From: Oehlia diaphana
Taxonomy: Eukaryota; Glomeromycota; Glomeromycetes; Glomerales; Glomeraceae
DNA length: 29,394 nt
NCBI GenBank assembly: GCA_003833135.1
Contig: QZLH01000849.1
Location: forward strand, 26,613 to 56,006
Direction: 5' to 3'
This document shows, piece by piece, positions 1-10,160 of this stretch. Within the stretch, counting starts at the first letter, position 1; every line of letters starts with the position of its first letter. The position numbers were made by a program, and so were the translations under genes. A model generated the notes under the pieces. It searched no databases and was not told the origin of the DNA. It saw only the letters and a program-made list of their open reading frames with translations.

Positions 1-687
1 GATATTGATATATAATAACGTAAAAGATAAAGTTAAGACGTGTACGTGTCTTAACATTTTAAAAGTAATAAATGGTAAAACATGTTGAAGTTTATCATGG
101 AAAATATAAAGTAAATTTGATAAATTTATTACATTGCGGTAAATTTATCACAATAAAAGATGGATTTTTCTCGTTTGCTATTTATATTGAAAATTGATGT
201 AACACTGCATATGATAATCCCAAAATACACATGTGACCTTAAAATTTTGTCTAAAATTATATACGTTTTTTACTGTGACCTAATTTGGTGGTACTCTATT
301 TTAGCATGTAACTTTTTCTTAAAATACCCGTTTTTTCATATGACCTTTCCATTAAAAATGCAAAATTATATACTTTTTTTGCCTATGACCTTTATTATAA
401 TTATCCGGGGTCCTAGTATAGTAGTAGTAGTACTAGTGATGCCCGACTTAACTGATGAGAGTAATACAAATAGTAGTATACCAAATGATTATCGTAAAGT
501 CATGTGAAATGATATACAGAGTTGTAAATCTGCTACTGCGTATATTAGTATGGTTGCAATTATTGCGTATATATGCACAATGAGTTATGAGTAATCGAAT
601 AATAGTATATCTGTGTAACACAACTATAAATAATATTGATAATCATAAAATTTTTTCATATCGAACCTTTACTTTCTTTTTCAAATT
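1..687. other. AT-rich intergenic DNA with degenerate short repeat
   Basis: No convincing gene is seen. Positions 213-391 hold about four loose copies of a motif in which a run such as AAAATTATATAC plus a T-rich run is followed by TGACCT; the TGACCT boxes end near 239, 281, 346 and 391. The only long frame here, 160-507 (+), is Phe/Ile/Tyr-rich, overlaps this repeat and looks like chance translation. Confidence 0.5.
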
Positions 688-1445
688 ATGGATAACAATT
701 TTTTATATAGCCAAATTTATATGATATCGAAGAATCTGAAATATATATAACGGAAAATGTGGCTGTTAAAACAATAATACATTCATTAACTCCGGTTGAG
801 TATCCACAAACTAGTGAAGAAGGTGTCGCAATAATTTTATCATGTTGAAGGATGGGATAATGTAGAAGCGGCTTTCACAGATGTAAATATTTACTTTAAA
901 TTAAAATAGTAACAGCAAATTTACTGTAAGTATTTTATTTAATTTCTTTGTAATAATATGGAATATAAATAAAATTTCCATTTATTGGTTGTAGAGGCAA
1001 AGATTGGATAAAGAAAGATTTAGCGCCATTAAAATTCATAAAACATACAATATACCCAATAGAGGGCGAGACAAAGAACCCATAACTTGCAATGTTCAGT
1101 CTAAAAAACGTAAGGTAATTAAAAATTATGACTTTATTTAATTATGATTTATTTTATTATTTTTTTTATATATTAGCTAATGCACAGGTTAAAAAATCGA
1201 ATGCTACAAAATCAACTGTGAAATGTAGACGCGCAAATTCTAACAAGAAAACCAAAACAATTGTCACAATTTCTGATTCTGATGATAATTGTGATGATAA
1301 TAATAATAAAGAAAATTTAAACAATGAGCTTGAATATCGAGAGAGGGAACTAGCTTTAAAAGAACGTGAAATTTTATTAAGAGAACGTGAAGCAAAAGTT
1401 CGTGTAATGGACCTTGAGAAGGAGCGGGAGTTAAAGTTACATTAA
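688..1445 (+). pseudogene. Broken gene of a repeated family with C-terminal charged coiled coil
   Basis: I do not recognise a named function. Coding-like pieces lie in order: an acidic stretch at about 722-840 (contains YPQTSEEGVA), a piece at about 846-910 (contains GWDNVEAAFTDV), a basic piece at 995-1114 (contains RLDKERFSAIKIHK, ends KKRK) and 1188-1445, ending at TAA. The last piece has a Ser/Asp/Asn-rich linker and then a heptad-like Glu/Arg/Leu coiled coil of about 35 residues. Introns 926-994 (GTAAGT...TAG) and 1115-1187 (GTAATT...CAG, phase 0 on both sides) join them. The frame is lost between 688 and 722 and again near 840, and two stops follow at about 908-913, so it is called broken. 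GWDNVEAAF-like proteins recur in fungal repeat families; that link is from memory and weak. A shortened but expressed gene starting near 995 is an alternative. Confidence 0.4.
926..994 (+). other. Intron in the 0.7-1.4 kb gene relic
   Basis: GTAAGT donor and TTGTAG acceptor separate two coding-like pieces. The intron is AT-rich and 69 bases long, matching the short introns of the intact genes in the window. Confidence 0.45.
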
Positions 1446-2051
1446 AAGTTAGAATAGTTTTATTGAAGTTAGACAGCTTTATCAATAGTAAATAAATAAA
1501 AGTAAAAATTTGCATTAATTAAATAAAAATGAAATCCGCATTTTATACTAATTACTTTTTAATACATGTTTTAAATGTACATACAACGGAGTATAGTAAA
1601 TTTCATACAACATCAGTTATTACGTCATACAATACTCAATAGACATTCGTCTTACCTGTTTTAACATAGTTATAGTTAAAGCAAAAAAACCTACATCGTT
1701 GAAATTGTTTTAACATGTTAAAACACTTCATTTACAGACTTTTTATTAATTTTTTTTAACTATAAAATGTTTTACAATAACAATTAAATTTTATCAATTT
1801 TATCACATAAAGGTTCTTTAAAATAATACAATTTTTTACTGTATTTTTATTAAAAATCCATATAGAAGTGTTACTTTATTTAAACGCGTTTCATACATAA
1901 AAGCTTATTTTAACTTTCAAAATAAGCCATTATTTCTATTATTTTAAAAACTTTATTACAATTAGCCTCAGTTAAAAAACGCTATACCTGGAATTGATAC
2001 ATAAATACGTAAATACGTGCGGATCCTACTTGAATTTCACGTTCACGTGAT
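1446..2051. other. AT-rich intergenic DNA, no gene seen
   Basis: This stretch lies between the coiled-coil relic and the next gene. I see no long frame with coding character, no RNA gene and no clear repeat. The last 30 bases before 2052 could still be coding for the downstream gene, because a frame continues upstream of its ATG through one TGA. Confidence 0.5.
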
Positions 2052-3301
2052 ATGTACATAACACATAATAATGACCATTCAGTTGCTCAACTTGCTCTTC
2101 CAGGATTCTAATACAAAACTAACCAAAGAAAGCAAAATACATCGTCTGACAAAGATATCACTGTATTAGTTATGGAGATATATAAAAAGACTTTCAGGAA
2201 CGGACGAAACGTCAAAATTTCTATACCAAGTATGTTTTGAATATTTTCTTTAAGCAAATTCCCCGTATTAAGTTATATTTGATACCAGAAAAAACCAGCA
2301 AATAGTTCTCAAACAGCCGAACGGGAAACCGCGATGCCAGCCAATGGAGATAGACGAGCGACGCTCGCAATGAGCACATTTGTGGACGGACTAGCGCTTT
2401 TATATACAATGAATATCGGCCTGCCTCCGAAATCTCTGAAATTTTCCGACCAACAAATAGAATTTCTGCGTCAACATCTGAAACAACTTGCGGAATGGAT
2501 ATTGATTTTAATGGAAATAGACGGCAACCTGGACCCACCGACAACAGTAAATGTATCTTGGCAAACCGTACAACAGGAAATTATAAAGATCTCATTCGGG
2601 GCGTCACTAATAGGGACCAGACAAACAAGGAAAGATTTAATACAGTTGCGACAGGAGATCGACTTAAAGTACAACCATCTCTTCCCACGGGACAAGGAGA
2701 AGAAATTGATGGCAAAAGTGGAACGCTGGCAATTCGGCAATTGTACCGAAACAAACAATTGGACCCATCTGGCATCCTACAGGCCCGATCTATCAATCAA
2801 CTCCCTTTCGATCGACACAGAAACGCAACTTACGCAAGAAATGAAACCAACTTGCAAGAATTGCAAGTTGATCAACTTCTCAATATCTTAAAGAAGGATT
2901 ATTCGTTTCATGAAACCAATACTAATGTCCTACGTGATCGGGAGATTAATAAATTTTACAAAGTTTATGGCATTACTGATGCTCATTCCATACTTTCATA
3001 TGACGATTTAGAAATTTGGCTAGAAAATAATAATGGTGCAATTTATATATGGTCACGAATGGAAAATAGCATTATATTCGGAGGATATGATATAAGAGAG
3101 GCTTTGATGAATTTTCTATTTCACCAGGAAAATCTTCGTTATGTTAATGAGTACACCCATAAATTGGTTCCACTAGATGTAGATGATCGCGAAGCTAAAG
3201 AATGGGCAGAATCGTGCGAGTATGCTGAGACTTATGTTATAACTGAAGAATCATTAAAGCCATTAAAGAGAGAATTGGAAGGAAGTTGCAAAAAAGAATA
3301 A
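2052..3301 (+). pseudogene. Two-exon gene of unknown function with three in-frame stop codons
   Basis: Exon 1 (2052-2229, ATG at 2052) ends in a strong GTATGT donor. Exon 2 runs 2289-3301, and the phase-1 join restores a single frame of 397 codons ending in TAA. That frame is interrupted by TAA at 2109, TAG at 2303 and TAG at 2351. All three read naturally as Gln, and there is no frameshift. The middle (about residues 60-265) is Asn/Gln/Thr/Arg-rich and probably disordered. The C-terminal 140 residues, from about 2880, look folded, with many aromatic and acidic residues (contains GGYDIREALMNFLFHQ). No domain is recognised. Bases 2330-2880 are visibly richer in G+C than the surroundings. If the stops are real, the longest intact product would start at Met 2495 and have 268 residues. 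A competing frame at 2334-2891 is judged a shadow, because the other frame is the one that runs through the splice and into the C-terminus. Confidence 0.55.
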
Positions 3302-3573
3302 AAAAAAGAATAAAAATAAACACTAATGTAAAGATAATTAATTTATTTTACTATTAAATCTAATTCATGTATTTTATTAGTTATTATTGTAAATTAGGCT
3401 TTATTGCGTAATTTGTTATTTAGTAATTTTTACAAATTAAAAAGTAAAACATATGCGACTTTAATTACAAATTTATTAATGCATACATATTTATTATCCT
3501 GGCATACATTGCATACCCTATATGGGCGAATACTTTATATAATATATATTTTTCCTTCGCAATTAAGAAAACA

Positions 3574-4236
3574 TCAGTAAATCTGTGGCATGCTTTCAAG
3601 GGAGGAGTACGCAGATCTTAGCAAAATTATTAGGCGCTATACTGATGATGTAAAAAATGCTTCGATGGTCATTAATAGCTACCTTCGAAAAAAAGAATTT
3701 ATTGTATTTGATCTCACTAGACTGCGTCTTCAGATCCTCAATTTCACTTCGCATTTTCTTGTTTGCATTAACGCGCTCTCTATAATCCTTTCTATGTCTC
3801 GAATGAATTTCTCAAAAGTTCGTCTATTATAATCGAGCAGGTGCTGGGATAATACTTTAAGTTCGTTCATAACCCGCTGATTATTTTCTTCCTCATAATC
3901 ACAGGTAATTTTATCAGTTTGGATTCCTTTATCTGTAACATATATAGTTGATATTTATTTGAAAGATAAAGATGTCGAGCACTCCGGCCAACTTTGGGTT
4001 CGTTTCTGGTGCATTAATCTTTACTGATATCTAATAGCTTCATGTTTTAAAAACGATTCTACAATTGGATTAATTTCGCTGGCCTCTTTCTCAGATAATG
4101 GGTTGTGCTTCCGTGATGTGAGACGCATCCATGCCTCATTTATTAAAAATCCATGTGTGACTACCCCAACATATTTCTTATATGTATAGTAAACCATCAT
4201 TACCTCGTGTAACAATCTAAGCATGTAGAAGTTCAT
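3574..4236 (-). pseudogene. Relic gene kept in one frame with five in-frame stops
   Basis: On the minus strand a single frame of 221 codons from ATG 4236 to TGA 3574-3576 reads as protein, broken only by TAA 4021, TAA 3955, TGA 3730, TAG 3679 and TAG 3637. The first piece, of 71 residues, contains HNPLSEKEASEINPIVESF. The next ones contain the acidic/helical stretch DYEEENNQRVMNELKVLSQH. The frame also seems to continue upstream of 4236 to about 4285 through a TGA at 4255-4257. An alternative after about 3775 is a one-base shift into a frame with a coiled-coil look (contains KKMRSEIEDLKTQSSE), so a frameshift cannot be excluded. No domain is recognised. It lies head-to-head with the NPF-motif gene that follows, so its 5' end overlaps that gene's likely promoter. 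Confidence 0.4.
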
Positions 4237-4245
4237 GTTACTAAG

Positions 4246-4332
4246 GTTAGTCGATCATAGTGTCGCGTAAATCTGATTGCTAACACTTTATTTTGTTGGC
4301 AATTAAAACTATAATCATTTCGGCCTTAAAAG
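4246..4332 (+). other. Possible 5' intron end of the NPF-motif gene
   Basis: A CTAAC branch-point-like sequence at 4280-4284 is followed about 50 bases later by the AG at 4331-4332, after which the coding frame begins. A GTTAGT donor exists at 4246, but the phase of the short ATG exon just before it (4235-4245) does not match. The first exon is therefore unresolved. An ATG at 3972 followed by 37 coding bases would match in phase, but it needs a weak GTGCAT donor. Confidence 0.3.
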
Positions 4333-5811
4333 AGCCAAAATATGAGCCTTCGTCGTCCGTAGTTCCACAGAGTACTCTAGAGGAACCGGCGGCGAAGGTT
4401 GGTACGAAGTTAGCTATAGTTCAAGATTTGGCAGAGCAAAGTTCGACACACAAGACTTCGCCGCAACCTAAAACATCGATATCGCTTGGAGCTATTGATT
4501 CACCAGAAAATCCCTTTGGGCCTCTAGCAGTTGCAAGAGAAAAAGCAGCTAAAATACAAAAATCACCTCCACTTTCGCCAGAAACGCGTAAATTAAATGA
4601 TACGTTAGTGTTTATTCGGTAATTATTTAGTATTACGCGTATAATTGCAAATTTTAAAATTTTTTTTCCTAAGACATGGAAAGAATATCACTTTAGAACC
4701 ACATCCTAGCGTTTAATCATTTAAATTAAATTATGTCATTGATTAATTTTTTATTAGACCGCTGACCAATTCTGCAAAATTATTGTGGAACCCACAAGAA
4801 CCATTATCAGAACAAGTTAATGAATTAGAAATCACTGATTCTGATGACTCTTTGTCACAAGAAGACTCAGAATGGCGTGAAACTTTTATTGATACAATTA
4901 TAGAAATTGAGTCAAAAAGTGGATTGATCGAAAGCGATTATCCCAGGAATCCTTTTCTTGTTCCAAAAAATTCAATTAAAAAAGACGAGATTACATGCGA
5001 TTCTTCGCCGCGCGAACTAGACCCATCAACTATAAGAGATTCTCCGAATAATCCATTCCTTTCACCGCCTGTTGCAATGAAAGAAGGGTCGGACAATAAA
5101 ATTAATGAAAATCAATTTGCGCAAGTATTGTAAGTAAATGATATTACCAATATTTTTTTTTTTAAAAAAAATTATTTTATAAACGTTTATCGATTTCATA
5201 ATGTTTATAGTCGTGGTGTACGTTATCCGGTTCCGTCAAATTTTTATGATTATGAAGATGAAGATGACACACTTTGGTATAAATTAACATCTATTATTAT
5301 TTTCTTAATTATTCGTTTGTTTATTAAATTATGTATTATGTCTAAAGTTCATTGGGAGCGTCCATTAATCCGCGAAGTATAGTTCCACTATTACAAGTTG
5401 AGGCTGAAAGATCAGAGTCTGCCATTGGCTCTATTGACTCTGAATCTGATGAAGAAATACATTATGTAATTAGGTAAATACATTCATATTTATTTATTAT
5501 TTTTAAAACGATTAAATTTTTGTATATTGAATTTACAGAAAACATACATCAACACCAAACGTGACGGATGTTAATCACAGAAATAATAACGAAATCGAGG
5601 AAGAGTCAGATAGTAATAGTAGTTTAGAATCTGATGTAAGGATTACATTCTTATTTGTCATATTTGTCAATATATTCTCGAATAATTTAACATTGTTGTT
5701 CTTATTATCTAAAAGTCACAGAGCACAAGAATTACAGATTATGCTAAAAGAGCCAAACGATATCAATATCATCCGTATGCTAAATTAGCGGTTACTAAGC
5801 CTCGGAAATGA
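4333..5811 (+). CDS. Acidic protein with three xPxNPF motifs, six exons, function unknown (5' end unresolved)
   Basis: Six exons fit perfectly in phase: 4333-4618, 4758-5129, 5211-5276, 5348-5473, 5539-5635 and 5722-5811 (TGA). All introns are GT-AG (GTAATT, GTAAGT, GTATAA, GTAAAT, GTAAGG donors). At least 345 residues are encoded. The protein is rich in Ser, Asp and Glu and looks mostly disordered. SPENPF (4500-4517), YPRNPF (4939-4956) and SPNNPF (5041-5058) each lie in a similar setting with a nearby Pro. Acidic Ser-Asp clusters follow, and the C-terminus is short and basic (ends VTKPRK). NPF tripeptides are known ligands of EH domains in endocytic proteins, and SP sites are possible targets of proline-directed kinases; either role here is inference. 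No ATG opens the first exon frame, which starts after an in-frame TAA at 4281, so an upstream exon is needed. The gene converges with the methyltransferase gene. Confidence 0.75.
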
Positions 5812-6025
5812 ATAACGGGATGGAAAATTAGCTTTTTATTTTGATAAAAATTCATCACTGGTTTGAACAAGAATTTTTATCCTAATTGGAAAAAACATAT
5901 AGCGTAACTTTTTTTTTAGTCATTACATTAGGCTATTTGATTTTATTATTTTTATGTTTGTAAATTTCACTATATTTGGTAGGAATGGGTAACTTTGAAT
6001 TTTTCACACAAATATTGTAATGTAT

Positions 6026-6031
6026 ATTATA

Positions 6032-6078
<47 letters not shown>
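6026..6078. repeat. (TA)n microsatellite followed by a long T run
   Basis: Alternating TA from about 6026 runs directly into about 31 T bases ending at 6078. Such runs are prone to slippage, so their length in the assembly may be unreliable. Read on the minus strand it is a poly(A) run, but no retroposed sequence with duplicated flanks is evident beside it. Confidence 0.9.
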
Positions 6079-6081
<3 letters not shown>

Positions 6082-6129
6082 TTTGCAGGATATAGGTTGA
6101 AAAAAGGAAATCAAAAACGATTTTAATTC

Positions 6130-6255
6130 TTCCAAGAAATCGTAAAAGATTCATTTGATCAATATTTCATTAATTATTTAATGGAAATCGGTTTAAGCAT
6201 TAGTGAATGCAGTGGATGCACATTTTTAAAGAACATAATAAATTTAAAATTATGA
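6130..6255 (+). other. Short coding-like stretch, possible gene fragment
   Basis: An open stretch of 41 codons ending in TGA at 6253 reads like protein (contains FDQYFINYLMEIG). It has no ATG of its own at the start and is bounded upstream by a stop in the same frame. A faint resemblance to the C-terminal part of mitochondrial p32/MAM33-type proteins comes to mind, but it is too weak to name. It could be an exon tail lying past the end of the NPF-motif gene, or chance. Confidence 0.2.
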
Positions 6256-6471
6256 AATTTATAATGTGTTGCTATTATACATGTGAAAATACGTTTTATA
6301 ATATATCGTTTTTGATCTATCTGCTATAACCCTGTTTCTTGTATCTTAATATATTGTGCAAAATTTATTTTAAATTATCAAGCAACTAAAAGTTTTTTTC
6401 CAAATAACAATAACTTTAATTTAAAGATATCAAATAACGACATGTTTTTAATAATTTCACAATATAATTTA

Positions 6472-9161
6472 TTAATACACAGATTTATAAGAACCTTCTT
6501 CGCTTGGTGGTAGTCTCCATTCTTGTAAACAAAGTTTTTTATATTCTTCCTGAGGTAATCTCAATTCCCTATATTATCAAAAATAAAATTAAATTAAGGA
6601 ATTTAAAAAATTTCTTTCAAGCCTTAAACATAACCTATTGATTCATAATAAAAAAGGATACGGATTCTCCACAAATTTCAATAACTGTTTAATAGTTCCA
6701 ATCTGGTTTTTAGCTATCTCAATGTTCTTCTGTTTAATATAATTCAAGAATTCTTGATCTTTTTTTATTTCGGAAATATCAATAATTTCATTTATATCCT
6801 CCTTTGGTAATTTTGTTGATCTTGAAGAATTCGTTGATTCTCTATCTTGCGTTAATAACCGGTTAAGTGATGACGATGATGTGGTCGTTGGTGATAAAGT
6901 TGACTCGTTAGATTTTATTTCATTAAATTTTTTGTTTACTTTGAGGAGATAACTTATCATTGCTTCAGGATTACTTTCTCGTAATTTTTGACAAATTATA
7001 TATCTAGCAAAGAAGAAATTAGCATTAAGCATGGCTTTTAAATTTTTAATTATTCCGAATTAAAATAAAAAAAAAAATTACCTCTCTGAATTTGCAGGCC
7101 TACTTGATAATGGTTTGATGATACAAATCTTTTCAAAATGACGATATAATATCCATACGATACCTCCAGTGAATGGTGTAAATATATCAAATAATTTTAA
7201 TACAAAATCACCATCTAAATAAAATAAGTATGTATACACATTAAAAAAAAAAATCAATATATTGTTACAAAATTCTAAAATTCATTGGTAATTACCTTTT
7301 CGGAGTGTCATAAACATCGTAACTACTTGACATAATATAAGTTGTTTTAAAAGAATTTCTTGATATTGTTCTCTTCCTCTTACATCAAATCCCTATTTAA
7401 ATCGACAAAGTATTTTTAGCTTACACCATAATATTAAGTTCTTAAATACTTATACACGGAACTTACCCCATCAGCTGTTACCAAATCTACCCCATCTCCT
7501 TTAGTTCCTCCTTTTACAACTCTTGCAAAATCTTTAATATTTTCTTCTTTATACAAATCACCTAAATATTTTAAGATATTATTACTATTATTATTATTAT
7601 CATTACCATTAAACAAATTCAAAAGAGAATGGTTGAAATTACCTGTGCCATCAGCTCCGTAGTAGGGTTTAAAACATTTAGTTGGCATAGTTTCATGATG
7701 AAATCTATTAAATTCAAAATCCTGTCCACTTTTTAAAGTAATTCCCCATCCGTGAACTTTTTCTCTCCACCAAGAATGTTTACGCCATAACAAATATTCT
7801 AAAAAAAATAATTAATTATTTTTAAAGTTATTTAAGAAAAATGTTAATTTTTAAAACCTGTAAATCCTCCTGGTCCACCACATAAGTCCGCAAACCAAAA
7901 TACCTTTGTATATTAAAAAAGTTTATGATCATCAAATTGTTTATAATATTGTATTAAATAAAATTTCAATGTATATTAGCTTACCAGTTCTTTAACAGGA
8001 TCGTATCTTTTAACCGATGCAAAGCCAACTAAGGAATCTAAACATGCCAATTTTACAGCAGCTCTATTCATAAAAATCGAATTACCAACTTTTTCATAAG
8101 GATTTGATTTCTGTCTCGCTTCTGTGAATTTTTCATGTGATATACCCTCAATACTATTCTATTGTTTGAGAATTTTTTTTTTATTTGTCAAAAAAGTTAA
8201 TAATTTTTTATCGAACTGATACGCTATTTATAAGAAGATTTTACCTTCTTTTGAAGAAGATCGTACACAACTTTGGAATCGCAAAATAGATTATAATCAG
8301 GTTCAGTAATCTTTAGCGATTGTAAAAGTAGATATTAAAATGAATAAAAATACAAAAAATACCCCAAAAACAAATTGAAAAAAGATTTAACTTACTAGGC
8401 CAAAAACCATCCCTAGTCCCTCAATTGGCTTTCCTTCTTCATAAGGAATATTACAAGAAATAAAATCCGCATTTTGTTTAGGTAATTGTATAGTAGAAGT
8501 TATTCGATTTTTATCTTTGTCAATTTGCTGAATAGGAGGAAGAGTAGAGAATGATGATGATGAATTATCAGATGATAATTGAGAAATACTTGAAAAAGAA
8601 GGTAGAGATGGTAAAGTAGACGAAGAAGAAGAAGAAGAAGAAGAAGGTGGAATAGAAGTCAATGGAGGTTGTGGTGGTTTTTGTTCTTGAGTTGGATATC
8701 GATGATGATGTTCTTCTCTATGTCGTTCTTCTCTCGTATTATAAGATTGCGAGGCTTGTTGTGGCGATCGTTGTTCTTGTTGATTATATCTATTTGAATT
8801 ATAATTAGAACGATCCGAAGAATTATAATGGTTATAACTTCTGTATTGCTGTTGGTGATGGTGATGGAGATGATTTTGAGAATAATGATGACTAGGTTGT
8901 TGGTAACCAGATTGTTGTTGATATTGGTTCCTATTATATCTTCCTCCACCACCTACTCTACGTTGTTCAGGTGGAGCAACAGTTCTAACCGAAGGTTTGT
9001 TAACCTGAGAAAACAATGGAGTGTTACGGTATTCAGGATCATCATCTTAATAAAGAAAGATTCGATATGTAAAAGAAAATGGTAATCAGATTAAAAAAAA
9101 ATACTCTGATTTAAGTTAAAATTATTGAAAGCAAAATAATCTTACCAGTATATGGATCCAT
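6472..9161 (-). CDS. CMTR1: Cap-specific mRNA (nucleoside-2'-O-)-methyltransferase 1-like protein
   Basis: The enzyme class transfers a methyl group from S-adenosylmethionine to the 2'-O of the first transcribed nucleotide, turning cap 0 into cap 1, in the nucleus. Ten exons fit in phase: 9146-9161, 8396-9045, 8245-8310, 7985-8158, 7858-7903, 7467-7798, 7296-7392, 7082-7214, 6662-7003 and 6472-6568, giving 650 residues. Residues 1-215 are low complexity (His/Gln/Asn-rich, then a run of nine Ser). The FtsJ/RrmJ-type domain spans about 255-510: SAM-binding DLCGGPGGFT at 308-317, and the K-D-K-E catalytic set at K280 (NRAAVKLA), D427 (TADGG), K467 (FVLKLFD) and E504 (NSER). The C-terminal YKKLCLQEWRLPP also matches the family. 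No G-patch or WW domain is seen, so it is shorter than the animal enzyme. The last intron uses donor GTATCC inside an otherwise open frame, which explains an apparent early stop. There are no in-frame stops and all parts are intact. Confidence 0.93.
8400..9030 (-). other. Low-complexity N-terminal region of the methyltransferase
   Basis: Exon 2 encodes Gln, His, Asn, Tyr and Ser tracts, including HHHH clusters and nine consecutive Ser encoded by a TTC-rich repeat near 8618-8645. This is probably a disordered tail. It takes the place of the G-patch found in the animal enzyme; whether it binds RNA polymerase II or a helicase is unknown. Confidence 0.8.
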
Positions 9162-10160
9162 CGAGGATTTTTTTATTCCGTTTTTTTTTTATTTTATTTT
9201 ATTCTATTTTATTTTTTTTTATTTATTTAGCGGTTGGAGAGAGAAATTTTTTTTTTCAAAAACGATTAGAATTTATAATTGATCAGCAAATATATGATCG
9301 AATCAAGTTTTTTCCCAAAAAGAAACCATTTATGTATTAATGTGGAGTCAACTGCATAACAAGAAAAATAAAAGAATTATTATTCTTTGAATACGTACTA
9401 TTCTAAATTTGTGCAGATATATTAAATAAGTATTCATTAATAATTTAACATAATGGCTAAATTATTTTTATATTCCCATCGAATCACTATTTCCCGACGA
9501 ATTAAAAGAATTTCAAACTTCGAGTTTCTTTCACAAGGAAAATAATAGAAATTTTCATTTACAATAAAATAATAATAATAGGTTAAATTAATTCTTTTCG
9601 TAACTATATTAATTAAAGGTAACTAAGATTAGATGACAAGTTCAAAATACAAATGGGACATTCTAAGTTAATTCCTGAAGGTTTCTTTTTTTTTTTTAAG
9701 AAAATTGCTCGGATTTTGATTGGTCAATCAGTTGTGACGCACCCAAACGTCAGGGGCAACTGAAATCCCATAATTTGATTTTTTTCAAATTTTTATTTAA
9801 AATGATATCGTAATGCAGCAATTTTTTTTTCCTTATCCTCTCTTGCCTATTGGCTAAGATCAAGTGTAGTATCTGTTCTTTTCAGTCTAATATCTGAAAC
9901 GTTACACACTGTGTAACTTTGATATTAAACGAATTTTTGCAATTGGGGGAGAGTCCCTTGGCTTGCCAATACTCTCCCCACGAGTGTCCCTAGTATCGCA
10001 CTACCTCTAGGCGACGCTCACGTTTTAGAATTAAAAGCGGGTTGGGAAATGAAAAAGTGGGAAGTGATAAAGTGGGTTATTACGTAATTTTTAAATCTTA
10101 AAAATATAAATTGTTTTTTATAAATAAATTATTAAAATACAGTACGACGAGACCGAGACT
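9162..10160. promoter_or_regulatory. Upstream region of the methyltransferase gene with palindromes
   Basis: This is the 5' flank of the minus-strand gene. It holds a CCAAT-type palindrome TGATTGGTCAATCA (9717-9730), another ATTGG near 9848, a perfect 17-base palindrome GTTACACACTGTGTAAC (9901-9917) and a nested hairpin at 9946-9979. The CCAAT boxes lie over 500 bases from the start codon, so assigning them to this gene is inference. The TTTTATTT runs just upstream of the ATG (9178-9230) are pyrimidine-rich on the plus strand and purine-rich in the gene's sense. Confidence 0.35.
9946..9979. repeat. Nested perfect hairpin
   Basis: GGGGAGAGT (9946-9954) pairs with ACTCTCCCC (9971-9979). Inside the loop, TTGGC (9958-9962) pairs with GCCAA (9965-9969). 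It sits in an unusually G+C-rich island for this window, shortly after the 9901-9917 palindrome. Confidence 0.8.

Larger units (their letters stand above)
5812..6471. other. Shared 3' region between two convergent genes
   Basis: This contains the 3' flanks of the NPF-motif gene (+) and the methyltransferase gene (-). It includes an AT/T microsatellite at about 6026-6078 and one short coding-like stretch at 6130-6255. Several AATAAA-like AT-rich words occur but none can be singled out as a poly(A) signal. Confidence 0.5.

Noticed and set aside
2334..2891. 185-codon plus-strand frame
   Set aside because: The overlapping frame continues both upstream through a phase-matched intron and downstream to the C-terminus, so this one is judged a shadow.
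3590..3832. 80-codon plus-strand frame
   Set aside because: It is antisense to the one-frame minus relic; some of it looks protein-like, but it has no partner exon.
6643..6661. Apparent frameshift or early stop at the end of methyltransferase exon 9
   Set aside because: A GTATCC donor at 6661 joins in phase 2 to exon 10 and restores the conserved C-terminus.
8659..9085. Other-frame and antisense frames in the low-complexity region of the methyltransferase
   Set aside because: They arise from Gln/His/Asn and Ser codon repeats and have no independent support.
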